This document shows, one piece after another, positions 54,801-62,068 of a stretch of 64,000 nt of DNA. The position numbers and the translations under genes are program-made. The notes under the pieces were generated by a model. The model did not search any database, was not told where the DNA came from, and worked only from the letters and a program-made list of their open reading frames with translations. Source of the stretch: CALGKJ01 sp049322695 (GTDB taxonomy: Bacteria > Bacillota > Clostridia > Lutisporales > Lutisporaceae). Each line of letters opens with the position of its first letter. The first letter of the stretch is position 1. The stretch covers positions 42,639-106,638 of the forward strand of contig JBMORW010000014.1 in assembly GCA_049322695.1 (NCBI GenBank), read 5' to 3'.

Positions 54801-56284
54801 CTGCAAATTGCCCCTATACCGTTTCTTTCCAGATATGACGCAAGATATAGCAACCCTACTCCTGGTACACCCGGCTTGTCCCCCAAAAGCACTATTTCAG
54901 TTTTGCATTTTTTTAAGTTATGCCTATGCTCAAAATCAATGCCTTGTATAGGTGTTTTCACAGTTCCAGAGCGTTCGCTCCATATCATACTATAATCTTT
55001 TGCAAAGGTATGATTCTTAACTTGTACAAATTCTATAAATCTGCCATCAAATAGCAGATTTATATATTCAATAAAGCCATTAACAGATGTACAGTCAAAG
55101 TGATAATATGAGTTGTCGCTTTTTACATTACAAGGTTCTTCAATATTAATTGTTTCTATTACAACATTCTTATATTCAGCATCCAACACTTCAAATACTG
55201 ATACTAATGTCATTTCTTCCTGTATCAAATCATATAATCTTGCTGCATTATTATTTAATAAATAGCAAGCATTACTTATGGATTTAAGGAACAGTTTATT
55301 ATCTGCAAACGTACTGCTATAAACAAATTTGCTTTTTTCAAAGCAGGTACATAGTATTTTTTTTATATCCGACTTATCCTTACTCGTTTTCTTAAATAAG
55401 TTATATATATCCCCATAGTCAATTGTAGTTATTAGAGCAGTTTTATTAGGATTACTCTTAACAACATTATCAATCACCTCAGATACTCTTGCTGCACTCA
55501 CAATACTCTCATCTATATTGCCCGAAATATCTAAAATCTTCTTTTCTTGAGCTTCTGAAATTATTGTAATCTTACCAATACTGCTGTTTACATCCTTTAG
55601 AACCTGCTTGCAAACTGTTTCAAACGAATAAAAAAAAGAGTCTGCATACTCTTCATCTAAATAGCTCCTTTTATATTGCATTTGCAGCTTCAGTGCATTA
55701 TTATCCTTTTCAAAGATGATATGTAAAATACAGCCTTCCAATTGTTTAAGTATATCAATACTTTCAGTGCTATGAATGGTGTTTGATGATACCACAACAC
55801 TGTTCAAACCATTGGCTTCAGGGTATAATTTTAAATTGCTTAAAATACCATCAAAATTAATATTTTGGTTTTTATATGAGGATACCAGCCTGTTCTTAAT
55901 ATCTTCAAGCAAGCTTCTGAAGGTCATTATGCTATTTATCGCTGTAGTTAGGTAAAAATGTGAAGTACTGCATTCAGTCTTCACATTGCTTTTTAATAAA
56001 GGGATTACTGATGTTATATTTTCTTGACCGCTTATTTTATAAAGCAAGGTGGTAATTACAGAAACAAAAAAGCAATATTGCAGTACATTATTATTGTTAG
56101 TAATTGAACAAACTCTGTTAAATATGTCATTATCAACAGAGTATAGTTTTTGTTCTATAGTATGGTCCATAACATCGTTAGACAGAAAAAATAATGATTG
56201 TGGGATCATCGTTGAAAACTGTTCTGTCCAATAGCTGTATAAACGCTCAGCCTCGCTGGAATTGTTATAATTGTTTTCAAACAT
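51857..56284 (-). CDS. NRPS with built-in B12 radical-SAM module: half C - B12 - rSAM - A - PCP
   Basis: 1475 residues from the ATG at 56284 (AAGG eight bases upstream); numbering below includes a three-residue N-terminal extension. Residues 15-250 match the C-terminal lobe of a condensation domain without HHXXXDG. Residues 268-290 look like a vestigial A-domain start. From 465 to 600 lies a B12-binding Rossmann domain (LLGDKPGVPGVGLLYLASYL, CVGGDTASYY) without the DXHXXG lower ligand. From 640 to 850 lies a radical-SAM core with GCSFQCIQCGGC (Cys653, 657, 660). A full adenylation domain follows, about 900-1390 (YTSGTTGNPKG, pocket start FDGFASN). The carrier serine is Ser1439 in IGGNSLKLM. 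The ten-residue pocket reads about D-G-S-S-V-A-E-V-T-K, which I cannot match to a known amino acid. Confidence 0.9.
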   Translation of the reverse strand: MFENNYNNSSEAERLYSYWTEQFSTMIPQSLFFLSNDVMDHTIEQKLYSVDNDIFNRVCSITNNNNVLQYCFFVSVITTLLYKISGQENITSVIPLLKSNVKTECSTSHFYLTTAINSIMTFRSLLEDIKNRLVSSYKNQNINFDGILSNLKLYPEANGLNSVVVSSNTIHSTESIDILKQLEGCILHIIFEKDNNALKLQMQYKRSYLDEEYADSFFYSFETVCKQVLKDVNSSIGKITIISEAQEKKILDISGNIDESIVSAARVSEVIDNVVKSNPNKTALITTIDYGDIYNLFKKTSKDKSDIKKILCTCFEKSKFVYSSTFADNKLFLKSISNACYLLNNNAARLYDLIQEEMTLVSVFEVLDAEYKNVVIETINIEEPCNVKSDNSYYHFDCTSVNGFIEYINLLFDGRFIEFVQVKNHTFAKDYSMIWSERSGTVKTPIQGIDFEHRHNLKKCKTEIVLLGDKPGVPGVGLLYLASYLERNGIGAICRFLDSCWDYNSLHKKTTEMLEKHNPRIVGISMKWFPHIERVYELAKIVKEYDPNIKVCVGGDTASYYSDEVIKNINIDYVVCGDGEVPLLHICQNSEYIPNCLYKKDGRIIKNEIEYVMDSIKCSKDMNLFRLEEIMSSTDPLLFGAFYIPTHKGCSFQCIQCGGCRKVQKDVFNRTETSFWRESNVVRQDIIAAKDYVSTFMFSIDRGQVDYYQYCNEMLSGIDLSSHFCVFFSIDLISEELVKLLCSTFKYVRFNIDICSLSEEHRKKLAANGFVKPQPTDQEILGFFEICSKLDNCDIDIYTISGMPLYGYEDIQADKRFLNKILSKYKCFNDFQWGHLHSQPGALILDDLREYNMKSSATEYYDFLEYSKMNMNAKEQYPSLMYYNYPYIDYVDSKFNIAVMQHFLEMSSEVAKHNQNIRNRLVKYESITYGELDRKSDAIAYQLNNHTFKKNDSVIIKVEDRLLLVASIIAAIKTGVAYIPVDVSVPDDRVMKVISDSNASILLTDVSDHKIIDNIAIINVLEQTDYDEIPSQAKSTASDPDEHLYTIYTSGTTGNPKGIPIKHKSLINYITWRLDEYGFSDKDITLQLISESFDGFASNLFSSLFSAGCLVIPSLKHKRDYAAIQDTIEDLKITNTSIIPSMYELLLEDSQQKLESLRFVVLAGEKMSSSLIEKSNKLYGHIQLINEYGPTENTVTTTACLNIKTSEPNIIGKPIRNVNVYILNSDNQLMPIGMPGEICISGIGLFDGYINNPLLNEQKLVSNPYAVDSIMYKSGDIGVWLSDCNIRYIGRLDRQVKIRGFRVELDDIEQCIKKCSFIKDSAVVLKNDYMTGNYICAFIVPNDGFSKEYFMEEIKKEMPDYLIPNKVLLVDDLPKALAGKTNYHELQRMNVEPIMKPEIEQNLSETENAIYNIWKTALGKDYLNVNDNFFEIGGNSLKLMDVYMEISKLYPTKVSVTDLFSYPTISKLAEFLECG

Positions 56285-56355
56285 TTCATTCACCTTTTCA
56301 TGCTTTTTTAATATAATAATCTATGTTGACCTTTGCAATAAACGCATTGGCTGCA

Positions 56356-57489
56356 TTAGTCATCAGTATCTTTTGCATTGCCCATATGCGTCATTTTTAT
56401 TATTTTTGAAGTGTACTGCTCATAGTGTTCATAAAATAATTTTGCTGTTGAATTCAGTTTTTCAATTTTTTCGATGTCAAAATGTTCTTTTGCATAATTA
56501 TCGCAATATCTGCAACTGCTGCAATTATTTTTACAAAAGCTGCCATGCTTAACAAAGGGTACAATAAAATCATCAAGCTCCTTATTATCTATGTATGCCT
56601 TAAAAGAATTTGTTGGTAAGAAACAATCAAGCAAATCCAAAAGGTTACCTTCATAATTTTCCGTTATATAAGCTTTCACACATTTTACTATATCTCCTTT
56701 TAATGCGGCTTGTCTGCCTTGCAGCTTGAAGTAATTGATTCCGATATCAGAATAATAAGTTAAATCTTCCGGCCTTATAAAATTCATCCTTAATAAGTTT
56801 GAGGGAGTCTCACATCTTTTTTGCATACATCTATGTGAGTAATAAGTTACGCTCTTTTTTTCTGTATACATATCGTGTGACATTTGATTATGATGGAACA
56901 TTCTATAAATACAATTCTTATAGCAAACAACATTAACTATAAGCTCAACTTTTTCCCCAAAAGTATCCCGTATACGCTTCAAAGCATCAAAATCTCTATT
57001 TATGCTCTCATCGACAACAATTCTGTCCACTCCTAAATTCTTGTAAGAGCTTGCTTTATCTGCATTGATTATGTTGCAGACCGTTGAAGCTTTTATGGTA
57101 AAATTATATTTTGACATTTTTGCTATTTCTATAAGAGATGGTAGTGCTATTGTCAAAATACTAACCCCAAGTTCGTACAGCTCCTCCAAAAACCGTATTA
57201 TTCTATACATTCCCTTTTCGTCAAACTCCATATTTCCTAGGCATGTTGTATTTAAAGTATAGTTAAACTGGATATCCTTAGAAAGAGAATATTTTATAAA
57301 GTCCTCAAGCTCTCTTTTGGTTACCAGAGGTATGTGGTCAGCTGCTCTTCCGGATCCTATCGTGTTCTCAGAGCTGGATAACTGTCCATAAGTCTCCAAT
57401 ATTTTATTATTTTGGTATTCTTCATTCATTTGATAATAAATATCAATAGTTTCTTTCTTGAAATCAGATGGTATACTAAAACATTTCAT
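56356..57489 (-). CDS. U32-family protein (UbiU/UbiV/RlhA-like)
   Basis: 377 residues. The U32 signature is present: VCYKNCIYRMFHHNQMSH near 190, a second cysteine pair in HRCMQKRC, FIRPEDLTYY and YFKLQGR. Additional cysteines (FCKNNCSSCRYC) lie near 330. Although named peptidases, the better-known members (UbiU/UbiV, RlhA, TrhP) are 4Fe-4S proteins that hydroxylate aromatic rings or RNA bases without oxygen. A paralogue of the same build is encoded at 59091-60182, with a condensation-domain gene between. The pair resembles the UbiU-UbiV heterodimer. Anaerobic hydroxylation of a cluster intermediate is the inferred role. Confidence 0.78.
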   Translation of the reverse strand: MKCFSIPSDFKKETIDIYYQMNEEYQNNKILETYGQLSSSENTIGSGRAADHIPLVTKRELEDFIKYSLSKDIQFNYTLNTTCLGNMEFDEKGMYRIIRFLEELYELGVSILTIALPSLIEIAKMSKYNFTIKASTVCNIINADKASSYKNLGVDRIVVDESINRDFDALKRIRDTFGEKVELIVNVVCYKNCIYRMFHHNQMSHDMYTEKKSVTYYSHRCMQKRCETPSNLLRMNFIRPEDLTYYSDIGINYFKLQGRQAALKGDIVKCVKAYITENYEGNLLDLLDCFLPTNSFKAYIDNKELDDFIVPFVKHGSFCKNNCSSCRYCDNYAKEHFDIEKIEKLNSTAKLFYEHYEQYTSKIIKMTHMGNAKDTDD

Positions 57490-57612
57490 ATTATTTACCT
57501 TACATCAGTTACCTTTCTTTATAATTCAACTAAATCATATTTTCTTTCCGCCATAATCAGTTCAGCTTCTTTGTCATTGAGCCTGCTGTAAATTTGGTAT
57601 ATCTCAGCATCA

Positions 57613-59037
57613 CTAAAAACTGTATTCTAAGTTATTTAGTTCTTCAATATCGTCAACTGTAGAACAAATTGGAATAAAAATCTCTACATTCTTTCTGATA
57701 ATATCTTCCACCAAGCAGTTTTCCAAGTCCTTTTTATCAGTTATCTGCAAAATTATATTGTAATAACGCTTACAAAGCTGCTCCATATATTCATCACTAA
57801 AAGCAAAACGGTTATACAATACCTCTATATCTATGTTTCTCCCAAATGCCTTAATACCTATGGTAATATCCGATTCAATCTCATAAAAAGATGAATATAA
57901 GCTAATTTTAAGAGAAGCGTTTGTATCTAATAACTGTTCATCAACCGGGTAATTTTGCATAACTATCACTGTATCCATTATAAGCTTCAGATTATCTTTC
58001 AAGATTTTCAAAAGATCACTGTATTCAATATCTTTATGAGCTTCTATGTCGAACATTAGCTTTTGTGTCTTACACAAAAAATCATATATGCTTTGATGAT
58101 TACTCAGTGAAAGTCTAAGGGGTAAGGTTTTGATAAAAACCCCTACCATCTCCTCAATACCTATTACATCAACATCTCTTCCGGAAAGAGTAATTCCAAA
58201 CATTACATCATATTTGCCTGTATAGGTTGTCATTAATATTGCCCAAGCAACATACATTAGTACAGAAACAGTGATGCTGTGTTCTCTGCAAAATTCAGCA
58301 ATATCTTTACTTTTGCTTTCACCCAATACAATCTTTTTAATATCAGCTTTATACTCATATTGCTGCTTGGCAGTTTCAGGCACCTCCTTAATTGGCTTAT
58401 GCTGGTAATTGCTAAGCATGCTCTCCCAGTATCCAAAATGATTAATATTATTGATATCTCTTTGATACTTGAGGTACTGTTTGATTCTGCCCTTTTTTCT
58501 TAAGCTTAGGGCTTGTCCATTGTATAAGGTCGTATAACAGTTTAATAATTCCTTGATGACGATAGCGTTACTCCAACCATCTAAAATAATATGATGTGAG
58601 GTAACTATCATTTCGTATTCTTCATCATTAATGATGGAAAATGCGATTCTTATAGGATCATCCTGAATATTTACTCTCCTCTTCCATTCAAATAGTGCAA
58701 TCTTATCTGCAGTATTCTGTTTTTCATTTATTCTTCTTAGATCATACTTTCTTATATCTGCTTTTTTGCTCTTTAAAATAATTTGAACAGGCTCTTTTAG
58801 GTTTTCCCATCTAAAAACGCATCTTAATAGTTCATTATTCTGAATTACATAGTCCCAAGCTTCAATCATAAGCTTGACATCAATACTACCTTTAATTTTA
58901 TATCGCCATTGCTCGAAATACTTGTATGAATCTTGATCGATCAAATAAGAATAAAGCATGCTTTTCTGTAGCTGTGTGATAGGTAAAATATCTTCTACAT
59001 TATTGATTTCCAGCTTGTTTTCGTTTTTTCTATACAT
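57613..59037 (-). CDS. Free-standing NRPS condensation domain, possibly frameshifted at the 3' end
   Basis: 474 residues from the ATG at 59037, with AGGTGG four bases upstream. It is a complete condensation domain: ILPITQLQKSMLYS at the start, SHHIILDGWS near 155, GITLSGRDVDVIGIEEMVGVFIKTLP near 290. It lies between the two U32 genes. It could join a donor on one carrier to an acceptor on another. The frame stops at TAG (57615-57613) right after a five-T tract. Shifting by one base there opens a further 31 codons down to 57519 with a plausible continuation (SDAEIYQIYSRLNDKEAEL). The protein may therefore normally be longer, and the stop could be a mutation, a sequencing error or a programmed slip. 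Confidence 0.88.
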   Translation of the reverse strand: MYRKNENKLEINNVEDILPITQLQKSMLYSYLIDQDSYKYFEQWRYKIKGSIDVKLMIEAWDYVIQNNELLRCVFRWENLKEPVQIILKSKKADIRKYDLRRINEKQNTADKIALFEWKRRVNIQDDPIRIAFSIINDEEYEMIVTSHHIILDGWSNAIVIKELLNCYTTLYNGQALSLRKKGRIKQYLKYQRDINNINHFGYWESMLSNYQHKPIKEVPETAKQQYEYKADIKKIVLGESKSKDIAEFCREHSITVSVLMYVAWAILMTTYTGKYDVMFGITLSGRDVDVIGIEEMVGVFIKTLPLRLSLSNHQSIYDFLCKTQKLMFDIEAHKDIEYSDLLKILKDNLKLIMDTVIVMQNYPVDEQLLDTNASLKISLYSSFYEIESDITIGIKAFGRNIDIEVLYNRFAFSDEYMEQLCKRYYNIILQITDKKDLENCLVEDIIRKNVEIFIPICSTVDDIEELNNLEYSF

Positions 59038-59090
59038 CTTTCCACCTAAATCAAAAGAATTAAAACAAAGATTTGACACACTTTTTATGG

Positions 59091-60182
59091 TTATTGCTTG
59101 AGAAAGCTATCAAAGTGTTCATAAAAAGCTAGAGCTTTCTCATTTTTTTGTTTTGTCTCATCTACTTCTGTACACATCTCTGCATAACTCAAACAGTAGT
59201 TGCATTTCTCGCACAGTTCATTGCAAAAATCAGGCTTCTTATAGAAGGTTTCCACAAACCCTTCTAGTTTTTTATTGTCTAAATAAGGCTGAAATGCGTT
59301 ATATGGCTCAAATAATGTGATTAATTGCATTAGATCACCATTATAGTTTTCATTGAAGTAATACTGTAAAGTCTTTAACAGATTGTCTCCGTTGCTATTA
59401 TGTCGTCCTTGCAATTTAAAGTACCTAATACCATTTTCATAATAAAATTTCAAATCTTCCGGACGAATCCAGTTAAGTTTCAAGGTACTGCTTATACTCT
59501 GGGCCTTCTGCATAGCGCATCTATGAAAATAGTAATTTCTTACATTTTGATTTCTGTTGTTTTCATTACAATGTGCTTCATGATTATAATGAAACATTTT
59601 GTAAGCGCAATTTCTCATACACATGTTATTTACCAGTATCTCAACACCATCACCAAAAGTATCGCATATATTTTTAAGAGTACTAAACTTCCTTGTAATA
59701 TCAGGGTCTGCAACAACTCTTTTCGCACCAATTCTTTTATAAAAAAGTGCTTTTGATGGTGAATCGATTTCACAAATAGCAGATGCTTTTATTTCAATAT
59801 CCAGATTCAGGCTGTTTATTATTTCTATTACAGAAGGAAGAGCGATAGTGAAAGATCTTATTCCAATATTATATAGGGATAAGACAAACTGCTTTATTTT
59901 ATTGAAGCCTTCACTGTTAAATTCATCATTTCCCAAGCAGGATGGATTAAGGACATAATTGAACTTTATGCCATATTTTGTACAGCTCTCAATGTAATTC
60001 TTCAACCCTTCATAATTTATCTTTGGCAGTATGGAAGTCATTCTTCCTGAGCCTAATAATTCACCCTCAGTCAGTTGACCATATGTTTCTGACACTCTGA
60101 ACTTACTGCTAGATGAGTTTAAATCAGCAATCTTTTGTAACATATCAATATTAAAATCACATGGTATGCAAAAAAAGTACAT
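59091..60182 (-). CDS. U32-family protein (UbiU/UbiV/RlhA-like), first gene of the cluster
   Basis: 363 residues from the ATG at 60182 (AGGGGG nine bases upstream; a TTG one codon earlier is also possible). Motifs match its partner at 56356: NMCMRNCAYKMFHYNHEAH, HRCAMQKAQ, WIRPEDLKFYY, YFKLQGRHN and a C-terminal CNELCEKCNYC. It is the promoter-proximal gene of the minus-strand cluster. Prephenate is reported to be needed for hydroxylation by family members RlhA and TrhP. Whether this protein uses it is unknown. Confidence 0.78.
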   Translation of the reverse strand: MYFFCIPCDFNIDMLQKIADLNSSSSKFRVSETYGQLTEGELLGSGRMTSILPKINYEGLKNYIESCTKYGIKFNYVLNPSCLGNDEFNSEGFNKIKQFVLSLYNIGIRSFTIALPSVIEIINSLNLDIEIKASAICEIDSPSKALFYKRIGAKRVVADPDITRKFSTLKNICDTFGDGVEILVNNMCMRNCAYKMFHYNHEAHCNENNRNQNVRNYYFHRCAMQKAQSISSTLKLNWIRPEDLKFYYENGIRYFKLQGRHNSNGDNLLKTLQYYFNENYNGDLMQLITLFEPYNAFQPYLDNKKLEGFVETFYKKPDFCNELCEKCNYCLSYAEMCTEVDETKQKNEKALAFYEHFDSFLKQ

Positions 60183-60271
60183 CAAGTAATACCCCCTATT
60201 ATCTATAGCACATACTTAAAATTTACTCTTCATCAGACGATTGTTTTATATAGATGCTTTTACAAAAGAAT

Positions 60272-60324
60272 CTAAAAAATAAACAAGAAATATGCTTCAA
60301 ATCATTGCAGCATATTTCCTGTTT
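60272..60324 (-). terminator. Strong terminator hairpin upstream of the first cluster gene
   Basis: On the minus strand a 16-bp stem (arms 60309-60324 and 60281-60296, one G-U pair) with a 12-base loop runs straight into a T-rich tail (TTTATTTTTTAG). It lies 90 bases before the first cluster gene and is downstream of the promoter candidate at 60540-60568. It could be a leader terminator, or the old terminator of the remnant frame ending at 60345. Confidence 0.72.
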
Positions 60325-60344
60325 TTAGGCATAGCTTCGCATTA

Positions 60345-60542
60345 TCATGGTTGCATGATAGATATAATCTGTCTGACCCTTTCTCTCAACCAATGTGCCT
60401 TAGCCTCATTGATATCCAAAAAGTTATTGTTGCTATTGTTGAATCTTGTTTTATAATTACTTCGTGTAGACCCAAATTGAACTGTCTGAGTCTTTTTATC
60501 ATTCAATAGTAAAAAATTAATATTATAATATCTATTAAAATG
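60345..60542 (-). other. Open frame without start codon, possible gene remnant
   Basis: A stop-free stretch of 65 codons on the minus strand encodes protein-like sequence (NINFLLLNDKKTQTVQFGS, then NFLDINEAKAHWLRERVRQI) but has no ATG or GTG and no Shine-Dalgarno. It ends 21 bases before the strong hairpin at 60272-60324. It looks like the end of a lost small gene. Identity unknown. Confidence 0.3.
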
Positions 60543-60568
60543 TTAAAATAATAAACATGCTTTGTCAA
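60540..60568 (-). promoter_or_regulatory. Candidate cluster promoter, minus strand
   Basis: TTGACA (60568-60563) is followed after 17 bases by TAACAT (60545-60540), four of six matches to the -10 consensus. It would give a leader of about 350 bases, including the hairpin at 60272-60324, ahead of the first U32 gene. Confidence 0.4.
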
Positions 60569-60772
60569 TATAAATATTACCAATTGCACCAATTTTGTCA
60601 TACTTTTGAACACAGAAATCCTTAGAGTAATACACTTTAAGATATCACTGTATTATAAATAATATATTGGAATTACATTGAAATAGAGGATATAAACAAT
60701 TGTTAGTACAGCTTATTTAACCATACTGATTGTATTTCCCGTTATTACTAAAATATCCATATTTGCTGTCCT

Positions 60773-61276
60773 TCACTTTATCCAAATCACCAAGTTATTA
60801 AGGTTTACACCGAAACATTTACTGCATCGAAAGCTCAGATCCCCCACAATTTTTATCCCGATACGCTCCTTGTCCAATGGTTAAGTATGCAACATTTCAT
60901 TACACAGTGCTTGCAATCCATAAGCATCAGTAATGAATGGTTTTTTTGACCCAGACCCTTCCAAAAGCATTCAATTTTTTGCATAATGCACACATATTGT
61001 CACAAATACTTTTTCTAGCTAATTCATAAGAAAAGACCAAGCAGAAGAAAAACAGTACAAATTGACTGCTTTTTAGATTAGTTTTTACCGAAAGTTAGGT
61101 CAAAACACTCCAGCATCGACACCCTTCCCCATGCTTTGTAGTAAGTACACTGCCCGAAAAAACTTTGAACCCAATATATCAGTAATTTGCTTAAGCTTCA
61201 CTTTAATATATTGACAATTATAAAAAAGTGTAGCATAGTACACAACCACGTCCGATGCACAATATGTATTGCGCAT
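60773..61276 (-). pseudogene. Decayed coding remnant of unknown identity
   Basis: One minus-strand frame holds protein-like blocks interrupted by scattered stops. The first block of 58 codons starts at the ATG 61276 and ends at 61100 (LKQITDILGSKFFRAVYLL, MGKGVDAGVF). After several stops the same frame continues from 60970 (GSGSKKPFITDAYGLQALC, then IGIKIVGDLSFRCSKCFGV) to 60773. Shared frame and composition suggest a single dead gene, perhaps of a transposable element, but I recognise no family. The rest of the 60183-61543 gap shows only the hairpin, the promoter candidates and the remnant frame listed separately. Confidence 0.35.
61211..61239 (+). promoter_or_regulatory. Candidate promoter for the LoaP gene
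   Basis: TTGACA (61211-61216), a 17-base spacer and CATAGT (61234-61239) lie about 300 bases before the LoaP start on the plus strand. The long leader is unusual, and closer AT-rich -10-like sequences exist near 61440, so this is tentative. Confidence 0.35.
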
Positions 61277-61543
61277 GTCGATATAAATAAATTATTGCTT
61301 AATTATTTACGCGACTCTCATGCTATGTTATTATTAATATAAAAATATTACGAAAATATGTCAATATTGGTTACTTATTGTAATATCAACCACTACTCAC
61401 TTATATTTTCTCTATTATTATGCCAGACTTTGATTTGCATATATATAGATAACTGTGTTTAATTTTGTAACCTTATCAAAATTTTGGTTTAATGTTTTTA
61501 CAAAAGTAAAGCAATAACATGTTTTCAACAGGGGGAAGTATGT

Positions 61544-62068
61544 ATGAATTGGTACGCGCTACATGTCAGAACGAACAGGGAAGAATCAGTAAAAGACTGG
61601 ATAAATTACCATTTTAATCACAGGACAGTTAATGCAGTTATACCCAAACGGAAGCTTACAGAGAAAAGATCTGGGAAAATATACTATATTGAGAAGAATA
61701 TTTTTCCTGGATACATTCTAATCAATACATATATGGATGATAAAATATACTATACACTGAAAAAAATACCAAATACGATAAAGCTATTAAGTGATGCACA
61801 TTATTTTACAAAAATTGATGAAAAAGAGCTGCACCCTATTTTAAATCTCCTGGATGATGAATATAAAATTGACATTTCGAAAGCCTTTTTTGAAGGTTCT
61901 ACTGTATATTTTAAAGAAGGTCCTTTAGTAGGTATGGAAGGTATCATTGCTAAGATAAACAAGCACACACGAAGAGCTAAGGTAGAGCTTAATTTTATGG
62001 GCGAGTTACGTAGTTTCGATGTTGGTATAGATTTTTTAGAGAAGGAGTATGACCGGGAGTGTAAATAA
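61544..62068 (+). CDS. loaP: LoaP-type NusG paralogue (transcription antiterminator)
   Basis: 174 residues, NusG size. The N-terminal NGN domain begins MNWYALHVRTNREESVKDWI and includes NIFPGYILINTYM and LKKIPNTIKLL. The C-terminal KOW domain is EGPLVGMEGIIAKINKHTRRAKVEL. Opening and spacing match LoaP rather than housekeeping NusG. In Bacillus, LoaP binds a hairpin in the leader RNA of antibiotic operons and lets RNA polymerase pass intrinsic terminators over long distances. This gene is the only plus-strand gene of the region and is divergent to the cluster. GGGGGAAG precedes the ATG. It is the likely pathway-specific activator. Confidence 0.88.
   Translation: MNWYALHVRTNREESVKDWINYHFNHRTVNAVIPKRKLTEKRSGKIYYIEKNIFPGYILINTYMDDKIYYTLKKIPNTIKLLSDAHYFTKIDEKELHPILNLLDDEYKIDISKAFFEGSTVYFKEGPLVGMEGIIAKINKHTRRAKVELNFMGELRSFDVGIDFLEKEYDRECK

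Noticed and set aside
56356..60182. U32 proteins as secreted collagenase-like peptidases
   Set aside because: No signal peptide, and the cysteine pattern plus cluster context fit the iron-sulfur hydroxylase branch better.
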